Source: Pontederia crassipes (taxonomy: Eukaryota > Streptophyta > Magnoliopsida > Commelinales > Pontederiaceae). Taken from it: a DNA stretch of 64,000 nucleotides. Position numbers and translations under genes: made by a program. Where the stretch lies: assembly GCA_030549335.1 (NCBI GenBank), contig CM060189.1, forward strand, positions 47,090,917-47,154,916. The letters are read 5' to 3'. This document shows, piece after piece, positions 51,901 through 63,700 of the stretch. Position 1 is the first letter of the stretch; each line of letters starts with the position of its first letter. The notes under the pieces were generated by a model. It saw only the letters and a program-made list of their open reading frames with translations. It did not search any database and was not told the DNA's origin.

Positions 51901-51981
51901 TTTTTTATATGATTATTCAATTTTCCTATGAGATGAAAGTGAAAGTGAACCCCGTATAAAATATTCCTGGCTCCGCCACTG
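48945..51981 (+). mobile_element. hAT transposon nested in the CACTA, TSD ATCATATG
   Basis: 3,037 bp with short terminal inverted repeats CAGGGGCGGAAGCAC (left) and CAGTGGCGGAGCCAG (right, reversed), flanked by a perfect 8-bp duplication ATCATATG at 48937-48944 and 51982-51989, the hAT hallmark. It contains one transposase gene on the plus strand. Both ends keep the consensus CAG-GGCGGA start. The duplication is undamaged, so the insertion is probably relatively young. Confidence 0.96.
49507..51877 (+). pseudogene. hAT transposase (zf-TTF, DUF4371, dimerisation)
   Basis: The protein is of the plant zinc-finger-MYM-type-1-like hAT family. Start ATG 49507 gives MVLEKYFKKRSHPSQISIQG, the usual beginning; an upstream ATG at 49384 would add a hydrophobic, unconserved leader. 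A TTF-type zinc finger lies near 49770-49880 (FNSDWFNQYSNW, FCLCCYLFK), then the DUF4371/RNase H-like core (ILVDESCDVSKKEQMAVALR, GYDGANNMRG, YYVHCFAHQLRLTL), and the C-terminal hAT dimerisation region at 51660-51800 (LPVATASVERAFSAMN, LRNRIGDQWINDY). One frameshift occurs at an A7 run (50851-50857), where the frame moves from ending at 50889 to continuing through DTRWGSHYGTL. Three in-frame stops follow at 51290, 51404 and 51581. The gene is otherwise full length, so it is recently inactivated. Confidence 0.93.
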
Positions 51982-52356
51982 ATCATATGTGTGTTCCTAA
52001 ATATATATTTGTTACCTAGAGCATATATGTTACTTATGCATACAATATATATCATATCTTAATTATGCATATATTATTTTTATATTCTTTATCATTGAAT
52101 TATGATGGTTGAATTAAGTGACATGATTTGTTATAAAATATTCCATTTTAATGTTCTCGTGGAGACTCCATAGCGTCGATGGAGTGCCACAATAGAGCCG
52201 CAATGATAGTCGACGCTATAGAAGCACTATTGGCATCTCCCTGGCATCGCAACGTTGAGACGCTAAGATGATTGAGACGCTACTATAATGCTAGCATGCC
52301 GCTAATAAATTTTAGCGACTCATTAGCGTCGCTATAGCGCCGCAGTAACAAACTTT

Positions 52357-52660
52357 TTATTACCCTCACTTAATCGGGCACATATTGACATATAAATACA
52401 CATATATACATATACTTAAATATAACACGTACGCAGATACATATTATTATCACTTAATCTCGCACATATAAGCATATACATACACATATACTTTTAATAC
52501 ATATACATATACACGTTATTGTCACTTAATCTCGCACATATATAGACATATACATACACGTATATACTTATAATACATATACATATACACATTGTTGTGA
52601 CTTAATCCCGCACATATAGATGTATACATACACATATATTAGATATACATATACAAAATT
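52357..52660. repeat. ~73-bp tandem array in the CACTA left region
   Basis: A unit with (T/G)TCACTTAATC(T/C)CGCACATATA and a TATACATACACATATA stretch starts near 52364, 52447, 52520 and 52593 (period about 73 to 83 bp). It lies among the CACTA subterminal repeats. A (TG)n run follows near 52787-52806. Confidence 0.8.
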
Positions 52661-53059
52661 TTGTCATATAAAGCTATTTCAATATAATATAAAATTATAA
52701 TGTGTAAACTTATAATATATAAACTTATAATGCATAAACTTACATTATATATATACATATGCATACATACATTATATATATACATATGTGTGTGTGTGTG
52801 TGTGTGGGTTTAAGTAATATGCAACCAAAAGTTGTACAACCAATATGCATCCAATGAATCTGAACCGTTGGATGATTATATATATATATATATACCTAGC
52901 ATACATGCATGCATACATTATATATTTATATAGATATACATACATATAATATAAACTTAAAAAAATCAATATCAAGTCTACATAGAGTCGACATTTTCGC
53001 GACGCCCATTTAGAGTCACATCAGTGTCTAAGTAGCGTCACAATAGTTGATGATGCTAA

Positions 53060-53760
53060 AAAATGACCTTAAATCCCTAAGTTCTTCCTCGTTTTCTACT
53101 TTTTATTGTTTACTGTTTACCTCCATTCTTCGATTGTGCCAACCGACGACTGTGACCACCAGCCTCATCCTTCGTTGCCCTCCTCCGGTGCCTTTCTCCG
53201 ATGCCACCGTGGGACGCCGCCCTCCTTCGCCTCCTCGGATTTCTCCTGCGACCCCTCCGGCCACCGCCTGCTTGGTTGTCGTCCTTCGACTGACGATGTC
53301 GATGGCTCTGACGACGTCAGCAACTTCCCTGACACCTCCTCTAACCCCGACCGATGACCCCGACAACTTCTCCGCTCCCCGGCTCCTCTGTCGGACGCGG
53401 TCCTCATCTGCTGCCCTCCTCCCTCTGTGATCCGCCCGCCGCCTTCCACCTCCGCCCTCTTCCACCTCCACCGCCCTCCACTGCTGCCCTCCATTGCCAA
53501 TCTCCTTTGTGATCCTCTGTCTAGTGACGCCTTCCTCCGTCGCTCGCCGCCTTCCTCCTCTGCCGCTGCCCTCCTCCGCCCGGTGCCGCCCTCCTCCGAC
53601 GTCCACCGCCTTCCTCCACCGCCCTCCGGTGCCCTCCTCCGCTTGGTGCCGCCCTCCTCCGTCACCCGCCGCCTTCCTTCTCCACTCCACCTCCACCGCC
53701 CTCCGCCCTACTGTTCGGACCGATTGGTTGCAAGAAGGTACGAGCCCCTCCACCATTATG
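53060..53760. other. GC-rich pyrimidine-biased block within the CACTA
   Basis: A CCTCCGCC/CGCCCTCCTCCG-rich tract, unlike the AT-rich remainder of the element. Open frames on both strands (Pro/Ser/Ala-rich on plus, Arg/Gly/Glu-rich on minus) are low complexity and show no domain. It may be an untranslated leader or a captured genic piece upstream of the TNP1-like gene. Confidence 0.5.
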
Positions 53761-54205
53761 TAATGCCTAGTTAATTTTCTATGTCAATTAATGTAATACC
53801 ATGTTAATTATTGTAATGTGAAGTTAATAACTGTAATGTTGTTCTAATTACTTGAAATTGTGTAATATTATGTTAAGAGCGGAAGCCCTTCTTTGCAAAC
53901 TTAGTAAAGAAAAAAAATTTATTATAGCTTAGTTAAGAAAGGACTTAGTTAAGAAAAGTTCTTTATATGCCGGAAGCCCTTCTTTGCAAACTTAGTTAAG
54001 AAATTTATTATATAAGTTTCGCAAGGTCGTCACGTCCGCCGGCCTCACTTTAGAGCAGGGTATACAAAGATGTTCAAGACATATTAGGCGCTCGGTTTGG
54101 GAGTCCTTATGTAGGAAGTGGTAGTCCTTATAAGTATGTTTACATTTAAATTATTTTTATTAAATTTATAATTTTTCAAAGTCTAAGTATTTGATGTTCA
54201 TACAG

Positions 54206-54917
54206 GACAGATGAACAATGGCAAAGAAAGTCGAAAAAGTCAAGAGCTAATCGATTTTCGAAGCCCGAGGCCCACATCCACACAGGCAGGTCGATACGAT
54301 TTGATGGGCATCGATAGCACATGGTAATTTACATACAAATTCAAATAATCAAACTTTTAACTTATACTTATTTTAATAAAATTTAAAACTTTGTTGCAGG
54401 AGGAGAAACAAGGCGGTCCTGTGGAGTTTCGCGTGGTCTACGAGATCACGCATAAGAGCCGAAAGACCAACGATTTGGTCACGCCCACTGCTCGTAAGCT
54501 TTTGGTAAGTCTCATCACATGTTCATTTGGTTGTTGACGTTAGTGCAAACTATTTTTAAAATGCACAATGGTTAAATTTTTTAGGATGAGTATAATGCGA
54601 AGATAGCTGAAAAGTATGGAGATTCCGAGTACTCAGCTACCAGGTAACATTTCTCGAAAGCGATTCACATTTTTAATTTGTCTTTTTTGATATTATATAA
54701 TTTAGATAATCTATAATGTTTATATGATTGTATATTTTTTTATTTCGTAGAGGACCCTGCTGTTTGGGAGGAGGTGGCCGGCACGACACGAGGAGGATAC
54801 ATGCGTGGCCTCGGCACAGCTCAGGTACCTAGGAGGAGCAGAGGATATGCAGGCAGTCCATCTGCTCTGAGCTCATCTGTTGCACTTGATGTGATGCAGC
54901 TATCACAGCAAATGTAG
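54206..54917 (+). pseudogene. CACTA TNP1/Ptta-like gene, four candidate exons
   Basis: Plant En/Spm elements encode, beside the transposase, a DNA-binding accessory protein (Ptta/TNPA-like). Four splice-bounded segments fit: 54206-54323 (DEQWQRKSKKSRANRFSKPE, donor GTAATT), 54400-54504 (EEKQGGPVEFRVVYEITHKS, then TPTARKLL; acceptor TTGCAG, donor GTAAGT), 54585-54643 (EYNAKIAEKYGDS-Y; donor GTAACA) and 54751-54917 (DPAVWEEVAGTTRGGYMRGL, then a Gln-rich coiled tail QLSQQM). A TAG at 54915 cuts off a continuing QQISQQVSQQ stretch. The N-terminal exons are missing or unrecognised. Confidence 0.75.
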
Positions 54918-55841
54918 CAACAAATATCGCAGCAAGTGTCGCAGCAGCTATCATAACAATTGACTCCATTATTGTAGGTGATTCAGGGATTGATCCTGTC
55001 GCAAAATCAATCCCCATGAGGCCAAGGACCGAGGTCGGGACCGAACGTCCGGAATGATAACAACAACTCCCAAACTTAGGATAGAAACTTTTGCAACTAT
55101 ACTTTTGTTACTTATAGACTTGTTATTAGATATGCACATAGTAGTTATACTTTTGTTAGTTCAATTTATTGTTTTTTATATTCTTATCTTAGATATTGTA
55201 TCTGTGATGTTTCCTCTTTGATATTATGCTTGTGATGGATCCTGAACGCATTTATATGCATTATATAATTATGGTGTGGGAAGGGAAGAAAATATGGTTC
55301 TAATGAGGCAAAAATATCTAACATTAGCGCTTTCGTAGCGTCACAATCGCATCGCGATCAGAGTCGACGCTACATTAAATATATCGTTCTTCATGTCACT
55401 TGAGCATCATAGTAGCGTCGACATGTGGAGCGTCACCTTAGCGTCGCCTTGGCGACCCAACTGACATGATGTTGACCTCACAATAGCGCCAAATCGTGTC
55501 AACTAATGCATAAACTCAACTTTTTGCGCCACTTTAGCGTCTCATTAGCGACGCCTATCGATGCTCGCAATGAGAAATTACGTGTCATCGTAACGTCGAG
55601 ATGACATCTACTGGTGATGCTAGTAGAGTCTCCCTCTTCTTTGGCTCTATTGCGACGCTATTAGCCACCGATTACAGGCATCGCATATTATCGACGCTAT
55701 GTAGATGCTATATATTCCAGAGTCATAATAGCGCCTCAATAGCGTCTCCTTCTTTGGGTCGCTATTCGACCATTTTCTTGTAGTTTTTGCTATATTTTAT
55801 TATTTCTTTGATGTCTTAATATTTGATGTCAAAGATCATAA

Positions 55842-57062
55842 TTATTTAAATGACACACAGAGCCGATTCATTTCCATTAAAATTTGAAAGACAGAACAAG
55901 TCATGTCCTGGTACTTTTCTATAGCAAGGACTTTCTTGTTCTTTTCGATGATCACTCGACCACTATAGAAAAAAACTTCAAAGTCCTTTTGCAAGAGAAG
56001 AGGAACATAAATGAGGTTCCTGCAGATTCTAAGAGCATATAGGACATCATGTAGGACCATAAAGTTGTCTTCTACATCTAACCTACATTTCGATATGCCT
56101 TCTACATCCAGGTAGGTATTGTTGCCCATGTAATTTGGCGTTCACCCTTTTTCAGCTTGGTGAAGTTGATCATTCCTTCCTTGGTCTTGGAAATATGACG
56201 GGTCGCTCCAGAATCGATCCACCATCCTTCCGTCGCATTGTTGCACTTTTGTTGGTTGTTGCTATGTCCCTTTTGCAAGTCCTGAGGGACAATTGGTCCT
56301 AAAGTGACCAAACTTCCTACAAGAATAACAAGCTCCACTTGGGGTCTTGACAAATTTTTCCCTTGAACTATTTTTTTGTCCATCGGGGTTTTTCTTATGT
56401 TGCAACATATGCATCCTCTTGGCCTTCAGCTTTGAAGATTTCAATTTACTTTTTCCCTTGACCATGTCTTACTCGATGGCCATAATAGATGGCAAGTCCG
56501 CAATATTTTTAAGCTTGTCATTTATGCGGACAACAGTGACAGCCATGTCAAAAGATGATGGCAAGCTATTAAGTACAATTTTCACCTGCAAAATCTTAGG
56601 TAGGGCTATCTCAGCAGTGGCTAAGTCCTTAGCCATCACGATTATTTTGTTCACATGGTCTATTATGTTATCATTCTCTTTCATTTTGCACGTGATGTAT
56701 TTGTGCAAGAGGAGTTGTACGTTCATATCTTATTTTTTATCATACTTCTCCTTGAGGGCATTCCATAGAGCACACGAAGTTTCATGGGTCTCAAAGACTC
56801 TTATCAAATCATCTTCCATATACATTAAAATGAAGATTTTGGCCTTCTTATCGTGCCTCTCCCACGGCTCCTTTTAGTTTTCAAATGACTTTAGTTGGTC
56901 ACTAGTGCCTTCCTCGGGGAGGATAGAAGCGTCGGAGTCGATGACATGATTCAAGTTATTGTAAACAAGCTCGTACCTTATTTTCGGCTCCACATCTCAT
57001 AATTGGTACCGTTAAAACTTTTAAGATTTGCTAACTCTGAAGCCATAACTTTTGAAGACATT
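55842..57062 (-). pseudogene. copia gag and protease of the minus-strand element
   Basis: The gag start codon is at 57062 (MSSKVMASELANLKSFNGTN, YEMWS). Frames are broken through 56730, then 56469-56726 gives NVQLLLHKYITCKMKENDNI. A CCHC knuckle lies near 56300 (CYSCRKFGHFRTNC, all four ligands intact) and the protease motif WWIDSGATRHI near 56210. 55842-56129 is protease end and pre-integrase (FMVLHDVLYALRICRNLIYV). The right LTR starts about 95 bp upstream of the gag ATG. Confidence 0.88.
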
Positions 57063-57154
57063 TTCTAAGAAGAGTAAATCTGTGAGTTAAAATAATTTAT
57101 ATCACATAACGATCGTCGGCGCCTTGTCTCTAATACTAGTGACTCTAATACTAG

Positions 57155-57450
57155 TGATGGAAAGAAGAGAAGGTAGGATGAGGGGACTCCCGATGAGGGT
57201 GAATGTTCCATCCGATTTAGTCAGATTTTATAGGAGAAGAGTCGGAGTCAGATTGCAATCACTCAGTGATCGACATCGTTTAGCTACTGAATCGCCTATT
57301 AACTCCACGATTCTAGAGATTGCAATCCCCGTATTCTCGTACTTACCAGGGATTGCAATCGACATATTATGACGATCTCGCACTTACTGGAGATTGCAAT
57401 CCCCGTATTATGACGATCTCGCACTTATGCGATGATCGATCGGTTGGTCA
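57155..57450 (-). repeat. 5' LTR of the minus-strand copia
   Basis: Homologous to 41347-41626 but with a local triplication of GATTGCAATC-CCGTATT-like words around 57310-57405 (three copies of (A/G)GATTGCAATC). The right end past GATGATCGATCGG is approximate. Confidence 0.7.
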
Positions 57451-57798
57451 TGTGCAAAAATGGATATCTGTTGACTGACGTGACAAAATGCAATGAGGCT
57501 TCAAGAATATCATATTATCCACATTGAAGGACCTGCAAGCTGGGCACAATACGATGTGCATGTTATGAAAGACGAACACAAGTCCATGCACTTTCCCCCG
57601 GCTTAATCTCAAAAATGCAATTCATTATGCAACATTAAAGATGTGAATCATAAAATCTTGTAGAATCAGTATAAATCCTAGGACAGAATCAGATTTCCAC
57701 TTACGCATCATACAACAGAAAATCATTGAACTACTTTACATGTTTACTTGATGAACAGGGAAGATAACATGAAAATCACGTCCGAAAGAATCATGTAA
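57451..57798. other. Spacer and probable 3' UTR of PMK
   Basis: The segment directly after the PMK stop codon (57799) on the minus strand. Nothing else is recognised. Confidence 0.5.
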
Positions 57799-60700
57799 CT
57801 AGTTTACATGTAATGTTGAAATAGCAGATGAAACATCTTTCGTCCTTGGGTCACCACTTTCTAATGACACACCATGAGCATCTTCTCCTACGAGGAGGGG
57901 CAAAACACCAAGGGAACTCCAAGACTTGATCACTGAGTCTCTGGCATCTCCAATGATAACAGCAAAAACAGCATCAAAGCCACCTGCTCCTGGGACTCCC
58001 GCTAACAAGACTCCTTCCATGTCCATAGTCACATCTAGAAGTCGAGTTTGTGATTGAGGTTCTATCTGCAAAATCGGATCGAAAATTTGAGAATAAGCTG
58101 ATACCAATGTAGCAGCACATTAATAATTACGCTAATATATAAATTTGTTAGCCATGCAATATTTAGTCGATGAACTCCCAGCTTGATGCCAGGTTTGGAG
58201 CACACAATTTCAGTCCAAGCTGCCACGATGGTTGGTCTTGTGTGCCGGTTCACATTCTAAATTTACTGACATGCCAGTGCCCTATCAGTGAACCGCCCGA
58301 GCTGTGGCGACGTAATTTTACCCTTTTTTGAGCAGGAATGAAATGTTATTTATATCTTGACTGAGAAAACCAGTGCGACTGATGCATCAAGTAAAAAACC
58401 AAGTACAATTATCTGAAAAACATAGAGATGGAACCTACAGGATGCCAAAAGAAAGCAAAACACTTTTCTTTTTTTTTTGTCATTAAGTCACATATAAGCT
58501 TACAGGAACACCAGCTGCATTGCCCATTTCTCGCATACGTGTTCTGATCTCTAGGAACGTTCTTCTTGCTCCTAATAAATACTCGACAACTGATCCTTGA
58601 TAAGGATCGGTTACCAGCTCCATCCACTGTGAAAACATTTTCATCATATTAGAATAAAATACCATGTGGAACACAAATTTCTTTCGGCAATGTTATGAAA
58701 AAAAAACTATAAGAACAAATTCAATGTGACATTTATATGCAGAAGGAATTGAGGTTTCATCCCTAATATGAACTCTTCAACATTAAAAGCAACCATTTCA
58801 AATAAACTGTAGCTTTATTACAATTTACAAAGTAGAACGAAAGGCCACAACATAAGATAACGATAACCTTCAAAAAAGGTTACACCACATGTGTGTGTGT
58901 GCAGATATATTGGTGTGCATATATATTGATGTAGAACAAAATTTGTTGATGGGTCTTTTGTTTCAGTCACCTCATGTCTTATAGTTTATACAAAATTTTT
59001 ATTAGGTCTTCTATTTTTTTCTTTTATTAGATTCACAAATCAAGGAAATAGATTAGACAATTAAATGCCCTCGAACTTTATTAGAGACACAACGTAGCAG
59101 AATAGTTGGGTAAATTTTAGTAAATACCCTCGAACTTTACCCTCTTTCCCAACATTATTCCCCCAACTTTACTTTGTAACCAGACCTTTAACTATTAACT
59201 TATTTCAGCAACTATCCTTTCGACCGGGTATAGCCTGCTTCCCAATCATTTCACTGAGGTGGCATATTGTTAAATAATAAAATAATGTTAAATAAATATA
59301 GTAATAAATTAATTTATATAATAATTTATAAACAAAATTAAAAATAGAGGGGGCACCCCCCTCTCCCTCCGGCCGTTGATGATTCGGCACTGGCAATTAG
59401 GCGGCCGGAGGGAGAGGGGGAGGGGGTGCCGCCCCCCTTCCCCTCTGCTGCATACGAGTGGGGGGAGGGAGGCAGCCGCCCCCTTTCCCTCTCCTCTCCA
59501 ACCAAGGGGAGGGGGCGGCTGCCCCTTTCCCCTCTCCTCTCCAACGCGGGAGGGGGGAGCCGGAGAGGAAAAAGCGCAGAGGGGGAGGGGGCCGGCGGAG
59601 AGGAAAAAGTGTCAATGGAGAGGCGACGAAGGAAGAGGCCGAAGGAGGTGGAGGAAGAAGGTTACACCAACTATGCCCAACACAAAACTGACTACGATAG
59701 TCAAGCTGCTCACGATTACAGCCAGTTGGTTGATAAAGCTGCTCATCTTCCATGTAGAGCTCCATCTTCCGATTACATCCTTCTTCCTCTCCATCTCAGC
59801 CCCGTTCCTCACACTATTCTGGCAGTCTCAGGCTATCCCCTCCCTGATTGCCCGCAGCAGCGCCACCTCGCCTTCGGCCTCCTAGGTGCCACGTACGCCG
59901 TCAGGGTCCTGCTGGCCGCATGTTCGTTGCTGTCGTCCTCGACATCGGAGTGGTCCGGCTGTTCCTGGAGGAGTCAGTGGTCCTGCAAGCTCGCAATGGA
60001 GAGGGGGACAGCCAGAGGGAGAGCGGGAACACACACCCCACCCCCTCTTTTTTTGAAATCTTTTATATAAATTATTATTTTAATATTATTTTATTATTTA
60101 CAATATGCCACATTAGCGAAATGATTGGGAAACGAGCTATACTAGGTCGAAAGGAGGGTTGCTAAAATAAGTTAATAGTTGGAGGGTAGTATGGTTACAA
60201 AGTAAAGTTGGGGATAGAGTTGGAAAAGAGGATAAAGTTCGAGGATATTTATTGAAATTTTCCTGAATAGTATAAATTAAGGAATCATATAATCAAATTG
60301 AAACATTACAACAACAACAACAACAACAAAGTCTTATCCCACTAGGTGGGGTCGGCTACATGGATCATACGACGCCATTCCGCTCTATTAGTAACCAAAC
60401 CTTTCGGCAAGTTGAAACATTAGGGACTGTATAAAGTTATCACTACTAGATTATGGCACTTCAACTTCATTATAAATCTTCCTTTTCATTCATCCTCTCT
60501 TAAGGTACATATTCTCTAGCTTTAAAACTTAGCACGGAATCTCTTCAATAAAATCTTCTGTAGGAACTTTTAGCTGATAGAAGAAAACAAGTATAAAGCC
60601 GGCAATTTGGCAACTTCACTTTGTGTAAATAATCTAACTGGTAAGTACACGTAGAAGGCTTCCTTTTCTATGTTACTTGTGTCTTAATCTCATTGGACAG

Positions 60701-63700
60701 AAATTGTAGCAAACAAAATATTTGATTAACTGTAACTTAGTTGTCCTCTACTAATACAACAACAACAACAAAGCCTTATCCCACTAGGTGGGGTCGGCAA
60801 AAATTCGTTGATCCATGTTCATAGCTGTCCTCTACTAATCATCTACCAAAATATAGTTTAAACTTTCAAATTTGAACTCTAATGTCAAATTACATCTAGC
60901 AAAAGAATTAGTAATGAATTCACCATGAGCTTATCGAAACGAAATGTAGCAACGCATTTTCATAACCAAATAAATACCTCTTACTAATTTAAATAACATT
61001 ATGCATATAAATGTTAACAAACCAATGCTCATACTTATGTAAACATTAGTCATAAGTGTATTAGCAATTATGTGGCATTAAGAAAAATACATATAACCTA
61101 TAATATTTTACATATATGGATCACAATATTGGTTATTAATAAAGACAAATGTATAACAATCAATTAAAAATTATGAAGTATTGAATGAACTATTGGAAGG
61201 TTTAACCCAAAGAGGTCAATAAAGTTGTTGATACCATAAAGATCCTAAAATTATACGTTGCTATACATTGAAAATAGATATAATTACATTTAGAAACTTT
61301 TAAGACACCTTTGGAGAACACTACTGGAAGAAATTTTGACAATCAATATGTATCACATGCCCTACAATAAACATGTCAGAAAAAAGTTACCATTCCATAA
61401 GGATGATGGCTGCAAGCATTCATTATATAGTAGTATGCTTCCCAGTGATCTTTAGCTAATGTGGTCAAACTTTTGAGTTGTGTCTCTAGGATTGAATTTG
61501 CCTCTGCAATCTTTTTCCATGTTTCATGTGATTTCTGGGGATCAGACTTCTGCCATTGTTTCACAGAACCCACCATCGATGGGGTTGATGAACCACCAGT
61601 ACCAGGTTCACCAAGTAGCTGTCATAAAATACAAGAAAATTACCACAGAGAGCCATAATTCGTCTTCCAGCATAAAAAGTGGCTGCATATGCTGTGAAGA
61701 ATTAATCATGTTGACATCTCTCATGATAACTAGAAACTTGTATTGTTCTTTCAACTTCCAACTTATCATCATGGGCATGGAGTGAAAATATCAAGAAAAC
61801 AGATGAACAACTTACTAGGGTCATGAGTGGAGGCAAAGCAAATGCAGACTTCTCATGATCCCATTTCTCCTTTAAAATATCCGTGATATCATCAGGCGTA
61901 CTGATTCCTCCTGTAACCTGCAGTTTCGCAATAAGCCAACGTAGAGAACAAGTATTTTCTATGATCAAACAACAAAAACTTCATACATTTACTCAACAAT
62001 AATTATAAGATTAATTTATTTCTCAAAAAAACAATTATACAATTAATTTGAGATCCCTGACTATATGACTGTTGAAAGTGAGAAATATTCCTGAGAAATA
62101 TTCACCCTAGATCAATGAACTGATGACTGAAGGTTTACAAGAAAAACAAAGAGCGTCTTCAGATCACATATTACAAACTCTTAGAAGTTTATCCACAGAT
62201 GTGGGGAATTTGATAAAGCTATAAAAAAAATAAGCTAACATTAGAACACAATTTAACAACCAAATAAATCTACAACAACAACAACAACAACAAAGCCTTA
62301 TCCCACTAGGTAGGGTCGGCTACATGGATGACGCTTCGTTGATCCATGTTCATGAGATTCGACAGGATTTTACGCTGGCTGTCAGGGCCTAACACAACCC
62401 TCCTCCTTTATCCGGACTTGGGACCAACAACCAAATAAATCTGTTTAAAAAAAATACTACCAAATAAATAAAGAAAAGTCACAAGCATAAGAATCAAAAT
62501 GTACTCATATTCTATATGTTAAAGCATGAATAATCGTTAATCAGTATATGAACAGTGGAAACCTGCGCGGACGAAAGAACTGCAGGAGAAAACCTAACAT
62601 ATCGCTGACTACCGTAAACAGCAGCACTGACATCAAACCCACTGCCAATTTTCCCTTGAGCTATACAGTGCGCAGTTTGAGCTATAATGTGTACCAAATC
62701 AAGGTCTGAACTAGAAGTCTTCTCGTTTGATGGAGCTGATCTTGCAAAAGGGAGAGTAACAGCTCCAAAATAGTGAAGTAGAACAGCAACCACCGATGTG
62801 GTCATCGCAGCAGAAGAGCCAAGTCCTGTTTTTGCAACCTCAGGTTTGCAGTTCTTGCCAGAATCTATTCCACTGGATGCCTCTGAATTAAAAGTTATTG
62901 AGCAAAATGGTGGAAGTGCAGCTAATGCATCCGGGGTCAAAGTTATTCCTCTTGCTTCAATCTAAGAACAAAATCAGTGCACAATAACGTTAAACGGTAA
63001 CTTATAACTTAATTGGGATTATCCATCCAAATGTTTCTAAATAAACATAATGAAACAGAAAATATACAAGAAAACAAATCCAAGTGAACAACAAGATGGA
63101 AAAGTAGGAAATGATGCCCATTGGAATCAGGCACTTAAAGTATTCAAGGAAAAAAAACAAAATACAATATTTCAAAGGAGGGGACAGATTGAATTAATTT
63201 CTTTTTAAATGACAGATTGAATTAATTAAACACACAAATGAAGTAATACAGGACAAGGTACCTGATTCCGATAAGAATAGAAGGAATTGGATCCTAATAT
63301 CGTAATATCTAAGCCTGCATAGAAGGTTCATAAATAATTTAGCAGCAATCTGAAAGGATACATAACTCAAAATAGTGAAAATGAGCCAGAAGTACCATGA
63401 ACAAAGAAAATAAAAGAGAATTGTTAAAGGTCAGCTTAGTACTGAAGTACCTTGTAGAAGTAACTTCTGTAATCTATCCTTCCTTTCATTGTCGGTCAAA
63501 ACCACCTTTGAAGCTGATACAGCATATTGCACTGCTTGCTCCACAAAGGGATTTGCATGGTCCCTGGAATCAAAGCTTATATTGATTCACGCCAAATCCG
63601 TAATTTGATATATAAGTGCAACGCACAAAGGTCTAACTAAACTGCTTAAGCAATCAATTGGATCAACAGTTTATACGCATCTTATAACTACCACGTACTG

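Larger units (their letters stand above)
48312..55785 (+). mobile_element. CACTA (En/Spm) transposon, TSD TTT, carrying a hAT
   Basis: Left end CACTACAAGAAAATTGGCGA and right end (reverse) AACTACAAGAAAATGGTCGA are the terminal inverted repeats; they continue as TTAGCGACGC and ATAGCGACCC. The 3-bp duplication TTT (48309-48311, 55786-55788) fits CACTA insertion. Dense subterminal GACGCTA/TAGCGTC motifs lie at 48330-48680, 52155-52345, 52985-53045 and 55320-55760. It interrupts the copia between protease and integrase. The element retains a TNP1-like gene (54206-54917) but no transposase (TnpD) coding region was seen, so it is probably nonautonomous. Without the hAT and its duplication it is about 4.43 kb. 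Confidence 0.94.
41347..57450 (-). mobile_element. Minus-strand Ty1/copia element, host of the insertion nest
   Basis: LTR-like ends at 41347-41626 and about 57155-57450 share TGATGGAAAGAA, AATGTTCCATCC, ATCACTCAGTGAT-like, CTCCACGATT and CTCGCACTTA in the same order. Between them, on the minus strand, lie gag, protease, integrase, RT start and RNase H in copia order. Removing the 4.3-kb LTR insertion and the 7.5-kb CACTA element leaves about 4.3 kb, a usual copia length. Coding sequence is full of frameshifts and the RT catalytic part seems lost. The right LTR border and the element's own duplication are uncertain. Confidence 0.85.

Noticed and set aside
53103..53756. 217-codon minus-strand frame rich in Arg/Glu/Gly
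   Set aside because: It is the complement of a CCTCCG-rich tract; repetitive composition, no domain, and similar frames exist on the other strand.
56347..56877. 176-codon plus-strand frame
   Set aside because: It is antisense to the copia gag on the minus strand, where the zinc knuckle and protease motifs are found.
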